The notes below the pieces were generated by a model. The model was not told the DNA's origin and did not search any database. It worked only from the letters and a program-made list of their open reading frames with translations. A stretch of DNA of 64,000 nt, from NCBI GenBank assembly GCA_964389925.1, contig CAYMGE010000008.1, positions 1 to 64,000 of the forward strand. The letters are read 5' to 3'. Positions 8,091 to 16,924 of this stretch are shown piece after piece. This stretch comes from CALECP01 sp964389925. Its GTDB lineage: Bacteria; Chloroflexota; Anaerolineae; Promineifilales; Promineifilaceae. Each line of letters opens with the position of its first letter. Position 1 is the first letter of the stretch. The position numbers and the translations under genes were made by a program.

Positions 8091-9074
8091 ATGGACATAT
8101 TGCTACAAATTTTTTCGATTACTGCACTAAGCTCTGTTCTAGCCGCTTCATCGCCGCTGATTTTCGCCAGTCTAGGGGAAACGCTGAGCGAGCGCGTTGG
8201 TGTCATCAACCTATCAGTAGAAGGCACAATGATGCTGGGAGCGATGGTTGGTTTTGCGGCCGCCAAAACAGCAGGCAGTGTCGTTGTTGGATTTTTGGGC
8301 GCGATGTTGGTCGGGATGTTGTTTGCCCTGATCGTGGCTGTTGGGAGCATTACGCTTAAGCGGGATCAGGTAGCGATTGGATTTATCCTCGCGGTGCTGG
8401 GGATCAACCTGAGTTCATTTCTCGGCACGCCTTTTGTGCGACAGCCAGGGCCGGCAGTTCGGCCTATGCCCATCCCGATCTTCTCCGACATCCCTATTTT
8501 GGGCGAACTCTTTTTCGACCAAGACCCACTAACCTATCTCAGCTTCCTCCTCATCATTGGCATGTGGCTTTGGTTCTACCGCACACAGCCGGGCCTCAAG
8601 CTGCGTGGCACGGGTGAACGCCCTGCTGCGGCCTTTGCGCGTGGCGTCAATGTCATACGTCTGCGCTACCTCTATACGTTGATGGGGGGCGCACTGATCG
8701 GATTTGGCGGCGCAAGCTATTCGCTCTATGTTCAGCTTGGCTGGAGCCATCGCATGACGGCTAATATCGGCTGGATCGCGCTCGCAATCGTCATCTTTGG
8801 GGGCTGGCATCCATTCCGCGTAGCACTTGGCTGCTATTTATTTGGGATTTTGCGTGCGGCCGCAACGACGCTGCAACCACTTTTTCCGACCGTTCCCGTC
8901 CAGGTCTTCCCACTTTTGCCGTTTCCACTTATGATTCTCACCTTGATTATCTTTAATAGTGATGGCTTGACGCGCTTGCTCGCCTATCTCCCCGACGGAA
9001 TGCGCCGCTCCCTGACAGGCTTTCTCCGCAGCCATCCACCTGCTGGTCTCGGTCAACATTTCCAACAAGAATAA
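8091..9074 (+). CDS. ABC transporter permease, nucleoside/sugar (BmpA-NupPQ) type
   Basis: A 327-residue inner-membrane permease with about nine hydrophobic segments. The N-terminal signature PLIFASLGETLSERVGVINL and the later LRGTGERPAAAFARGVN match the second permease (NupQ/YufQ-like) of BMP-family importers for nucleosides or related compounds. A typical operon holds a lipoprotein, an ATPase with two ABC domains, and two permeases. Here only this permease is present, followed 34 bases later by RNase Z, so the partners must lie elsewhere or the gene is an orphan. It contains two GCGGCCGC sites. Confidence 0.82.
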   Translation: MDILLQIFSITALSSVLAASSPLIFASLGETLSERVGVINLSVEGTMMLGAMVGFAAAKTAGSVVVGFLGAMLVGMLFALIVAVGSITLKRDQVAIGFILAVLGINLSSFLGTPFVRQPGPAVRPMPIPIFSDIPILGELFFDQDPLTYLSFLLIIGMWLWFYRTQPGLKLRGTGERPAAAFARGVNVIRLRYLYTLMGGALIGFGGASYSLYVQLGWSHRMTANIGWIALAIVIFGGWHPFRVALGCYLFGILRAAATTLQPLFPTVPVQVFPLLPFPLMILTLIIFNSDGLTRLLAYLPDGMRRSLTGFLRSHPPAGLGQHFQQE

Positions 9075-9108
9075 AGGAATCTTACTCCTAAAATAATCAG
9101 TTCAACTT

Positions 9109-10065
9109 ATGTTTGAAGTCATTTTTCTCGGCACGTCTGCCTCAAGTCCATCTGCCTATCGCGGTCTGTCTGCTCATCTCGTCTTGCATCGTCAATATCG
9201 CTTTTTGATCGATTGTGGTGAGGGGACACAGCGGCAAATTCTGAAGAGCGGCGTTGGTTTCAAAAAGCTAGAGCGCATTTTGCTGACCCATGCCCACCTC
9301 GATCATATTCTCGGTCTAGGTGGGCTTATTTCAACGTTAGCACGCTGGGAAGAGCTAGACACAATTGAGATTTATGGCGGGCAATCAACGCTGCGACGGG
9401 TGCGTGATCTGCTTTTTCGTGTGGTCTTGATTGGCCCACGCCCCAACACTGACATTAAGTTGATTCCTGTTGAAGATGGCGACACCTTGCTGGAAGACAG
9501 CAAATTTAAGCTGACGGCCTTTGCAGTTGAGCATCGCGGGCCTGGCTGTTTTGGTTATGTATTTGAAGAGAAGGCACGTCGGCCGTTCCTCGACAAAGAA
9601 GCCAAAGCGTTAGGTGTCCCTTTCGGCCCTGAGCGTGGCAGATTGGTGCAAGGAGAGACGATCATGCTGGCAGATGGAGCACAAATCACGCCTGATATGG
9701 TTTTGGGAGAAGAGATTGCGGGAACAAAATATGTGCATATTGGAGATTTGGGTGCGACAGACGGGCTGGAGAAATACTGTTCTGATGCGACAGCGATGAC
9801 AGTTGAAGCGACCTATTTGGCAGAGGACACGGAGATGGCGCGGCGGTTTGGACACATGACAGCGGCGGATTCGGCCGAATTTGCCCAACGCACCAACACA
9901 AACACCCTCATTCTGACTCATATCTCCCGCCGCAACAGCGGCCGAGACATTCGCAAAGAAGCCCAAGCCATTTTCCCCAACACCTACGTCGCCCGCGATT
10001 TTGACCATTACCTCATCACACAGGATAAAGTTCAGCGAACAAATCTGCTAGACAAACGAGGATAA
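9109..10065 (+). CDS. rnz: Ribonuclease Z (tRNA 3' endonuclease)
   Basis: Metallo-beta-lactamase-fold endonuclease that trims the 3' trailer of tRNA precursors. The zinc motif THAHLDH appears near residue 60. Other family markers are LIDCGEGTQRQ before it, YVHIGDLG, EATYLAEDTEMARRFGHMTA with the conserved GHMT, and LTHISRR near the end. At 318 residues it has the length of the short bacterial form. Four of the five tRNAs in this window lack encoded CCA and so would be processed by this enzyme. Inside the gene the plus strand changes from G-rich to C-rich at the TCGGCCGA at 9871. Confidence 0.93.
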   Translation: MFEVIFLGTSASSPSAYRGLSAHLVLHRQYRFLIDCGEGTQRQILKSGVGFKKLERILLTHAHLDHILGLGGLISTLARWEELDTIEIYGGQSTLRRVRDLLFRVVLIGPRPNTDIKLIPVEDGDTLLEDSKFKLTAFAVEHRGPGCFGYVFEEKARRPFLDKEAKALGVPFGPERGRLVQGETIMLADGAQITPDMVLGEEIAGTKYVHIGDLGATDGLEKYCSDATAMTVEATYLAEDTEMARRFGHMTAADSAEFAQRTNTNTLILTHISRRNSGRDIRKEAQAIFPNTYVARDFDHYLITQDKVQRTNLLDKRG

Positions 10066-10200
10066 ACCACAGTACTGAAAGCTGTGATAATTTCCCTCAA
10101 TCCCTTTACGCACCGTCTCTCACCGTCTACAATCTAACATCGAACAAACGTTTAGCCTCTATCGTGTGCCACTAAACGTACTGATTCTAGTGGAGTCCAC

Positions 10201-11124
10201 ATGTTCAAATCAATCGACGATACAAAAAAAAGATTATCTAGTCAGCAGTATATTGCGTCCAAAGAGATCGCAACGGTTACGTATTTAGCACAAAGTCTCT
10301 GCAAGCCGATTTTGACCGAAGGCCCTCCCGGCGTGGGCAAAACAGAACTGTCGAAAGCTGTTGCGAAGGCTCTCGGCCGACCACTCGTGCGTCTACAGTG
10401 CTACGAAGGTCTCGACGAGAGTAAAGCCCTCTATGAGTGGGAATATGCCAAGCAGATGCTCTACACGCAGCTTCTGCGCGATACACTTTCAACCGTGTTA
10501 GAGGGCGTGACTTCGTTGGGGGAGGCGGCCGAACGCCTCTCCGACCAAGATGATGTCTTCTTCTCTGAAAGCTTCTTGCTCCCACGTCCGCTCCTGACCG
10601 CACTCACGAGCGAAGAGCCGGTTGTCCTCCTAATTGACGAGATCGACCGAGCTGATGTTGAGTTTGAAGCATTTCTGCTCGAAATCCTCAGCGATTTTCA
10701 GGTCACTGTCCCCGAACTCGGCACAATCACGGCAAAACATCAACCGATTGTTGTTCTGACAAGCAACAACACACGCGAATTGAGCGAAGCTCTCAAACGC
10801 CGCTGCCTCTATCTCCACATTGGTTATCCAACGTTTGATGAGGAGATGGATATTGTCAATCTCAAAGTCCCTGACATGAAGCCTGCGTTGGCAAAGCAAG
10901 CTGTCCAAACCGTGCAGCAAATCCGCAATATGGATTTACGCAAGGTTCCCAGCATCAGCGAAACGCTCGACTGGGCGCGTGCGCTCGTCACGCTCAACGC
11001 CACCTCTATCGATCAAGAAACGCTCACGAATACGCTCAATGTCCTGCTCAAATACGAAACCGATGTCTCCAAAGCGCGTCGCATGATGCGTCACCAAGGC
11101 AGCCGTAATGAGTGGGAACGCTAA
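10201..11124 (+). CDS. MoxR-family AAA+ ATPase
   Basis: A 307-residue chaperone-like ATPase. Walker A GPPGVGKTE lies at about residues 41-49, Walker B VVLLIDEIDRAD near 143-150, and the sensor 1 region is VVLTSNNTRELSEALKRR. The sequence resembles CoxD-type MoxR proteins, which act with a VWA-domain partner to insert metal or mature a target enzyme such as CO dehydrogenase. The VWA partner is the next gene, 60 bases downstream. No CO dehydrogenase or other obvious client is nearby. TGGAG precedes the ATG. Confidence 0.88.
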   Translation: MFKSIDDTKKRLSSQQYIASKEIATVTYLAQSLCKPILTEGPPGVGKTELSKAVAKALGRPLVRLQCYEGLDESKALYEWEYAKQMLYTQLLRDTLSTVLEGVTSLGEAAERLSDQDDVFFSESFLLPRPLLTALTSEEPVVLLIDEIDRADVEFEAFLLEILSDFQVTVPELGTITAKHQPIVVLTSNNTRELSEALKRRCLYLHIGYPTFDEEMDIVNLKVPDMKPALAKQAVQTVQQIRNMDLRKVPSISETLDWARALVTLNATSIDQETLTNTLNVLLKYETDVSKARRMMRHQGSRNEWER

Positions 11125-11126
11125 AT

Positions 11127-11173
11127 CTAGTCGCTAGTCGCTAGTGGAACATCTTACTAGCAACTAGCAACGA
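11127..11173. repeat. Intergenic hairpin with internally duplicated arms
   Basis: The spacer between the MoxR and VWA genes holds CTAGTCGCTAGTCGCTAGT (11127-11145) followed, after 10 bases, by its near-inverse ACTAGCAACTAGCAACGA (11156-11173). Each arm is a tandem copy of a GCTAGT unit, and 13 of 15 positions pair. It ends 11 bases before the next ATG, so it could form in the mRNA just ahead of the start. There is no T-run, so it is not a standard terminator. Confidence 0.6.
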
Positions 11174-11184
11174 ACAACTTAAAA

Positions 11185-12600
11185 ATGGATGACAGAATAA
11201 CAGAATTCGTTCGTGGTCTTCGCGCTGCTGGTGTCCGTGTTTCCCTTGCGGAAGGGGTCGATGCGTTTCGCGCCATTGAGGTTCTCGGCATCCAAGAGCG
11301 TGAGACATTCCGCGAATCGTTGCGTACCACGCTTGTCAAGGAGAGCAAAGATTTCGAGATTTTTGATCGCCTCTTCCCACTTTATTTCAGTAGCGGTGAA
11401 GCCCCACTTGAAGACGCAACGACAGAGCTAAATGACGATGAATTGAACATGCTAAATGAGGCGATGTCACAGTTCAATGATCGCACAAAGCAGTTGTTAG
11501 AATGGTTGACGAGCGGCGACGGCCCCTCAAAAGAGCAGTTGGAGGAGATGGCACAGCAGATGTCGCAGCGTTGGCGCGACGGCCCACGTAAAACGATCTA
11601 TGTCAATCGTGCGATGCTGCGCGAAATGGGTTTCACCAACTTTGAGCAAAATATGCAAAAGTTGATGGAAACGTTGCAGGAGATGGGGCTATCTCAAGAC
11701 AAAATCGACACGTTGCTTGGGATCACGCGAGAGAATGCAGGTAACTTGCGTGAACAGGTGGCTGAAACGGTTGGCCTTGAGGTGTCACGCGAGCGAGCAG
11801 AGCGAACGGGCAACGGGCGCGGCGCAGATGGCAACGATCTACAAGGCGATGAAAATGACATCATGGATAGGCCGTTTGAGGCTCTTTCCTACACCGATAC
11901 CGAGCAGTTGCGTGTTGAGGTGCGCCGCCTTGTTCAGCAATTGCGTAGCCGAGCAGCATTGCGACGCAAGCGTGGCAAAAAGGGCAAGTTTGATCCAAAA
12001 AGCACCATTCGCGCCAATATGCAGTATGGTGGTGTGCCTGTCGAGTTAAAGTTTCGCCACAAGAAAATCAAACCGAGTCTTGTCTTCTTTGTCGATGTAT
12101 CGGGGTCGATGGAGCGTATTATTGAGTTTTTATTGCGCTTTGTGCATCAGCTAAACGATCAAGTCTCGCGGATAACGATCTTTACCTTTTACGGTGAATT
12201 GTCAGAACTCAATCCAAAAGTGGTCGATTTGGTCGCCAACAACGATGTTGAAAGCGCGTTTTATGTGATTCGCAACATCCACCCTTATCGGCCGTATGCC
12301 ACCAACTTAGGACGCTCACTCGAAATGTTCTATGCCAACCACCTTAGTCGTGTCGATCATCGTTCGACGGTCGTTTTTCTGGGCGACGGCCGAAACAACT
12401 ATACCTCTCCGCGCTCTGATCTCGTGCAAGACTTAAAGCGGCGGGCGCGGCGGCTGATTTGGCTCAACCCAGAGCGACGATATCAATGGGGAACGGGCGA
12501 CAGTGACATGATGCAATATCTGCCTCACTGTGATGATGTGTTTGTCGTCAGCAACCTAAAGCAGCTTGGTTACGCGATTGACAATCTTTTAACGAAGTAG
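11185..12600 (+). CDS. CoxE-like VWA domain protein
   Basis: A 471-residue cytoplasmic protein. The N-terminal part (VRGLRAAGVRVSLAEGVDAF) is typical of CoxE/DUF58-like VWA proteins. A charged middle section follows (residues 100-280), then a VWA domain whose metal-ion-dependent adhesion site DVSGS begins near residue 304, with RPYATNLGRSL and VFLGDGRNN supplying the other ligands. It is the partner of the MoxR ATPase upstream. Such pairs remodel or load metal into client proteins; the client here is unknown. The spacing and the hairpin upstream suggest translation of the two may be uncoupled. Confidence 0.86.
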   Translation: MDDRITEFVRGLRAAGVRVSLAEGVDAFRAIEVLGIQERETFRESLRTTLVKESKDFEIFDRLFPLYFSSGEAPLEDATTELNDDELNMLNEAMSQFNDRTKQLLEWLTSGDGPSKEQLEEMAQQMSQRWRDGPRKTIYVNRAMLREMGFTNFEQNMQKLMETLQEMGLSQDKIDTLLGITRENAGNLREQVAETVGLEVSRERAERTGNGRGADGNDLQGDENDIMDRPFEALSYTDTEQLRVEVRRLVQQLRSRAALRRKRGKKGKFDPKSTIRANMQYGGVPVELKFRHKKIKPSLVFFVDVSGSMERIIEFLLRFVHQLNDQVSRITIFTFYGELSELNPKVVDLVANNDVESAFYVIRNIHPYRPYATNLGRSLEMFYANHLSRVDHRSTVVFLGDGRNNYTSPRSDLVQDLKRRARRLIWLNPERRYQWGTGDSDMMQYLPHCDDVFVVSNLKQLGYAIDNLLTK

Positions 12601-12722
12601 TGCCAATCGCACGACTTCATCTGCACAGCCCACGAGAGCGCGTAACCACCGCCGCCATGTCCATAGTTGTGGATGACGGTTGCGCCGTTGGGGTCCTAGT
12701 CTCACACGCACGATCCGTTTGG

Positions 12723-15626
12723 TCAGTAAGGGGTCACAAAGTTTTTTTCCTCCTGTGCAGCGGCACGTTCCAAATTGAGCGCGAGCAGCCGCTCTAAAAT
12801 TTGCTCGTCCGTCAGATCGTGCGGCCAGCCGTAGCAGTCGAGAACGGCGTGATCGAGCGCGGTGTGGATGTCGTGTAGGTCGATGATTTGCGGGATGGTG
12901 ATGTCGGAGCGCACCGCCTTTTTCCAGCCATTTTTGAAGGCGACGGTGTGCGTTTCGCCAGCGGCGCGGGCGGCGCGATAATGTTGCAGCGCGTTGTAGA
13001 GGTTAGTCAGCGTGCGCTTTTTGAGCCGTTTTTCATAGGCGGGGTCAATTCCATCGCCATTCTTGAGGGGATGGAGCCACGTTTGCCGCCATGCAACTAG
13101 CTCACGCGCTACATCGGCGATGTCAGCGACGTTAGGATCATCGGCTTCGCTGGGTTCTGTACCGGGTGGCCACGGAAAAGGGAAGGTTTCAAAAGTGGTT
13201 GTAAGTGTATATCGAGGATCGTTTCCTTTGCCTAACCAAGTTCCGAGACGTAATGCCCACATCTCATGTAGTTTCGAGTGTAGAACTCCGAAGAAATAAT
13301 CTGATTCGCTAGCAATACCGACCGTAGCCGAATCATGTATAACGTTCGCACCTAGCCATGCAAAAACCCGATGTTTAGATACCCTGGGGGTGATGATGTA
13401 GCGCGATTTACCTTTGAGAGCAGCACGAAAAGCAGGACGCGGTCGCCAGTGGAGCCAGTGTGGATAACCCGCAAAGTGTTTAGCCTTCCGTTCAGATTTA
13501 ACAACTGTTCTGGTATGTTCAAACGGAAGGACGTATTTTCGCGCTGTCTCTTCAGAGAGCGACTCATCAAAGTAGATAACAAATTTGTTTCTTGGTCGGC
13601 GCACAACATCAGAGCCATTGACCCAAGGAAGAACGACATCGGCATTGTCAACCCCTGACGAATTGGTCTCACTCAACCATTTTCGGGCGACAGCTTCTTC
13701 AATGTCGAAAGAGCCGCTTTTCTGCGTTCCGATAAAGGCTAAATTGCTGTTCTCCAAAAGAGTTGTTGCAAGCGTCAAATTGATACCCGCGGTAAGATCA
13801 GCGTTGATTGATTGGACAGTTGAGCCGTTTAACTTTCTAGTTTTTTCAGTTCCATCATCGAATCCCACAATCGCAACACGAACAGCAGCACCGTCAAGAA
13901 CCCACGCCTTGTCATCCCAAGCTAAAAAGATGTCGCCACTCGCTTTGATATTTTTCAGAACAGGTAAATTTGTTCCCATGCCGATGCTATTCGTGGCAAT
14001 TAAACCTACGCGCCTTGCCAGTCCAAGCTCTACTTGATTGCGTGCGCGTTCAAACCAGTAGGTTACTAAATCTGTAAAACTTGGCAGACTATCTTCAAAA
14101 ACTGATCTGACATCTGCTATATATCCCACGCCTAAATTACTTGCAACTTTTTTAGCACCGAGAAAAGGCGGATTGCCAATGATGACATCGGCCGAAGGCC
14201 AAACAGGTTCTACAGGGTTCCCATCCGCGTCATAGGCGAGAATCGCGTCTTTGCGCTCGATCTGGTCGAGTGGCTGCAAGAGAGGCTCTTGAACGTCGCT
14301 AAAGCCGTTGTCATCGCGCCACTGTAGATAACCGATCCAGATGACGATTTGGGCGAGTTCATGCGCGTAGGGGTTGATTTCGATCCCGTAGAGTTGATGG
14401 GGAGAAACAGTCAGCGGAATGTCGCCCAACTCGTTGCGGCGTGCGTGGACGATCACCTCTTTTTGCAGCGACAGCAGGGCTTGCAGCGCGACGTATAAAA
14501 AGTTACCGCTGCCACACGCGGGGTCAAGCACCTTTGTGGCGGCGATCTTGCTGGAAAAGTCGCGCAACAGGGCATGGGCGGCCGCTTTGTCTCTTCTGGC
14601 GAGACGCTTGGTTTTGGGGCGCAACGCCTCCCACTCACGGCGCAACGGCTGCATCAAGACGGGTTCGACGATCAGCAAAATGTCCGCCTTGCTGGTGTAG
14701 TGTGCGCCGAGCGGGGCGCGGGTGGCGGGGTCGATGATGCGCTCGAACAGTGTGCCAAAAATGGTCGGGTCGATCTCCTTCCAATCTTGATAGGCGGCGT
14801 TGAGCAACAACTCGTCAAGGCCACCGGGCAATGTTGGGATGTAGTCATCATCGAAAAGATTGCCGTTGAAGTAGGGAACTTGATCGGAGCCAAACCAGCC
14901 ACCGCTACGCATGGTGTCGAAGAGAGTGCGAAGAACGGTGGTTAGGCCAGCGACGTTCCCCTTTAGCTTGCTGATGGTTTTGCGGAAAAGGTGGTCGGAC
15001 AGCAGACCCATATCTTCTGCAAACAGGGCGAACAAAATGCGCGTGATAAAGTGGGCAACCTTCTCTGGTGGCTCGTCGGGGTTCCACTGCTTCAACTCAT
15101 TGGCGACGGCAACAAAGGTATTGGCGTTTGCCTTAGTCACTAGCTCCTGTGTGCGGGTTGGCTTGAAAACGCGCTCTATCTCGTCTGCGCGGGCAAAACA
15201 CGCTTTCAACAGCGCGAGCTTGGCAGGGAGGAGTAGTTCAGATAGCTCAATGACGTATTTCTCGCGGATCGTATTGGTGTAATTGGTGTGGATGATGATG
15301 CGCTGTGTGTCGCTGACGATCAAGAGCGGCGGGTTGCCGAGCGCGTCGCGGTAGAGCAACACTTGCTCATACGCCTTGTCGAGATTGGCGTGTGCGCCCT
15401 TGTATTCCCAGACAAATTTGCCCTTGTAAAATGCGTCAGCGCGGCCTTTGCTGCCCGTCGTCTTTTGGGCGGGCTTCTCAAAGCGAAAATCTTCCTGCGT
15501 CGTGGGGTTGTCATAAGGGCGTGGATGCCCAACCAAATCGCACACATCCAAAAAATGAGATTGCGCCGCCGCGATCTCATTGACATTGATCTCCGCCCAC
15601 TTTTTGACAAATTGTTGTGGTGTCAC
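12723..15626 (-). CDS. MmeI-like type IIL restriction-modification enzyme
   Basis: Single-chain endonuclease plus adenine methyltransferase of 967 residues, the usual size for the MmeI family. The N-terminal nuclease motif D64-(9)-E74-x-K76 is intact and has the same spacing I recall for MmeI. The methyltransferase motifs DPACGSGNF (near residue 365) and NPPF (near 482) are present. The C-terminal third would hold the target-recognition domain. Translation starts at a GTG preceded by AAAGGAG. The gene stands alone, with no separate restriction or specificity subunit. Only two CGGCCG cores fall in its 2.9 kb, against about seven expected from the window average, which suggests recent acquisition. 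The recognition sequence cannot be read. Confidence 0.88.
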   Translation of the reverse strand: MTPQQFVKKWAEINVNEIAAAQSHFLDVCDLVGHPRPYDNPTTQEDFRFEKPAQKTTGSKGRADAFYKGKFVWEYKGAHANLDKAYEQVLLYRDALGNPPLLIVSDTQRIIIHTNYTNTIREKYVIELSELLLPAKLALLKACFARADEIERVFKPTRTQELVTKANANTFVAVANELKQWNPDEPPEKVAHFITRILFALFAEDMGLLSDHLFRKTISKLKGNVAGLTTVLRTLFDTMRSGGWFGSDQVPYFNGNLFDDDYIPTLPGGLDELLLNAAYQDWKEIDPTIFGTLFERIIDPATRAPLGAHYTSKADILLIVEPVLMQPLRREWEALRPKTKRLARRDKAAAHALLRDFSSKIAATKVLDPACGSGNFLYVALQALLSLQKEVIVHARRNELGDIPLTVSPHQLYGIEINPYAHELAQIVIWIGYLQWRDDNGFSDVQEPLLQPLDQIERKDAILAYDADGNPVEPVWPSADVIIGNPPFLGAKKVASNLGVGYIADVRSVFEDSLPSFTDLVTYWFERARNQVELGLARRVGLIATNSIGMGTNLPVLKNIKASGDIFLAWDDKAWVLDGAAVRVAIVGFDDGTEKTRKLNGSTVQSINADLTAGINLTLATTLLENSNLAFIGTQKSGSFDIEEAVARKWLSETNSSGVDNADVVLPWVNGSDVVRRPRNKFVIYFDESLSEETARKYVLPFEHTRTVVKSERKAKHFAGYPHWLHWRPRPAFRAALKGKSRYIITPRVSKHRVFAWLGANVIHDSATVGIASESDYFFGVLHSKLHEMWALRLGTWLGKGNDPRYTLTTTFETFPFPWPPGTEPSEADDPNVADIADVARELVAWRQTWLHPLKNGDGIDPAYEKRLKKRTLTNLYNALQHYRAARAAGETHTVAFKNGWKKAVRSDITIPQIIDLHDIHTALDHAVLDCYGWPHDLTDEQILERLLALNLERAAAQEEKNFVTPY

Positions 15627-15647
15627 CTACACTCCTTTAATTAAAAA

Positions 15648-15669
15648 CACCACTGCCTAGCCAGTGGCG
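15648..15669 (-). terminator. Terminator-like hairpin in the leader of the restriction gene
   Basis: CCACTG (15650-15655) pairs with CAGTGG (15662-15667) around CCTAGC. Read on the minus strand, a T5 tract and AATTAAAGGAG follow. It lies about 25 bases upstream of the GTG start of the MmeI-like gene, so it could either end upstream transcription or attenuate entry into the restriction gene. Confidence 0.5.
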
Positions 15670-15731
15670 TATATGTTCGTCAGGGGATTAAACAGGATAA
15701 GGGATCGGCCGAATCCGATAGCTAGAAAAAC

Positions 15732-15760
15732 AAAAACCGCCTTAATGCTTGGCGGTTTTT
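15732..15760. terminator. Intrinsic terminator, usable in both directions
   Basis: A 10-bp perfect stem, AAAAACCGCC (15732-15741) with GGCGGTTTTT (15751-15760), has a 9-base loop. It lies 57 bases downstream of tRNA-Leu on the minus strand and would end the tRNA and polysaccharide-cluster transcript before the restriction gene. Confidence 0.7.
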
Positions 15761-15816
15761 GGAACTTACACTTTAACATTGGTAGTTTTACATTACCCAC
15801 ATCAATCGTGAATTTA

Positions 15817-15899
15817 TGCCGAAGGTGGGAGTCGAACCCACACATCCAAAGGATACACGGCCCTGAACCGTGCGCGTCTGCCTATTCCGCCACTTCGGC
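15817..15899 (-). tRNA. tRNA-Leu (CAG)
   Basis: The 83-nt minus-strand cloverleaf has the long variable arm of a class II tRNA: acceptor GCCGAAG/CTTCGGC, anticodon stem CACGG/CCGTG with loop TTCAGGG (anticodon CAG), T-loop GTTCGACTC, discriminator A. CCA is not encoded. Confidence 0.93.
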
Positions 15900-15961
15900 G
15901 TAGCGTCGAAAAATTTTAGCAGAGAGTAGAGGAAAGTCAACTAGCAAAACTTGAAGGAGCT

Positions 15962-16924
15962 TTAACGATGATGCTTCAAGCTCACTTCTGCCAATGGATT
16001 TCGCCAATTTGTCCAGATGTCGCGTTCTTCATAGAGACAAGTATGGGGCTGTTTGTTGCCAATCTTTTCGCGGAAGAAGGCAATAGAACGACCTTTTGTC
16101 CAAGCGAGGTTGGCTTTGAGAATACCAAGACGACCCCCGTAGAACTTGGCAAAGTAGCGTGTGCGAGCGGCGTAGAAGTATCTCGGCCGACGTTTCCGCG
16201 CCTTTGTCGCCTCCTTCACCTCTGACGTTCCCCCACGTAAATGCACCATGCGTGCTGTCGGCACATGCAAGACTTCCCAACCAGCCTCCCACGCACGCCG
16301 ACAAAAATCGACATCTTCAAAGTACATAAAGTACCCTTCATCCATCCATCCAATTTGTTCAATGACAGCGCGACGGACAACACAGGCGGCAAAGCTAGTC
16401 CATGCCGGTTTAATTGGCATGTCGCTGACGGGCAGCGCAACTTCTCGATTGGGGAATAATTTTGTGATCGGGCTTGTTTTTGCCGCTTCGAGTAGTTCGC
16501 TGACGGGAGAAATGTAGCGAAAGCAAGAGATTTGCGGTGTTGTATCAGGCCATTCGAGACGGGGGCTGATGAGTCCTGCTTGCGGATTTTCATCTAGGGC
16601 GCGATGTAGTTCATTCAGCACGTTTTCCCGCGCGAGCGTGTCGCTATTGATGAGAAAGTAGGCGTTGGCTTCGACCTGCTGCATTCCGAAGTTGTTACCG
16701 GCCGAAAATCCCCCATTATGTGGCGCAACGACCAACTGCGCCCATGACCAGTCATTTGTCTCAATAGCTTGTTGAATTTGTTGTGGGGAGTCATCGCCAG
16801 AGGCATTGTCAACGACAACCACGCAGTCGCGGGTCGGTTGGATTTCTGTCTCAAGTGAGCGTAAACAATCGAACACCAATTGCGGGGTACGATAATTTAG
16901 GATGACAATCGCCAATCGTATCAC
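15962..16924 (-). CDS. Family 2 glycosyltransferase
   Basis: A 320-residue GT-A fold enzyme, probably adding a sugar such as rhamnose to a surface polysaccharide. The opening LAIVILNYRTPQLVFDCLRS, the nucleotide-binding VVVVDNASGDDS, NNGGFSAGNNFG-like region (HNGGFSAGNNFG), LINSDT for the metal-binding DxD position, and YFEDVDFCRRAWEAGW for the catalytic acidic pair are all as in the rhamnosyltransferase-like branch. The start overlaps the stop of the upstream acyltransferase by four bases, so the two are translationally coupled. It belongs to the four-gene polysaccharide cluster at 15962-20617. Confidence 0.9.
   Translation of the reverse strand: MIRLAIVILNYRTPQLVFDCLRSLETEIQPTRDCVVVVDNASGDDSPQQIQQAIETNDWSWAQLVVAPHNGGFSAGNNFGMQQVEANAYFLINSDTLARENVLNELHRALDENPQAGLISPRLEWPDTTPQISCFRYISPVSELLEAAKTSPITKLFPNREVALPVSDMPIKPAWTSFAACVVRRAVIEQIGWMDEGYFMYFEDVDFCRRAWEAGWEVLHVPTARMVHLRGGTSEVKEATKARKRRPRYFYAARTRYFAKFYGGRLGILKANLAWTKGRSIAFFREKIGNKQPHTCLYEERDIWTNWRNPLAEVSLKHHR

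Noticed and set aside
12600..12722. Short plus-strand frame after the VWA gene
   Set aside because: Begins at the stop codon of the VWA gene, runs into the restriction gene antisense, and has no motif.
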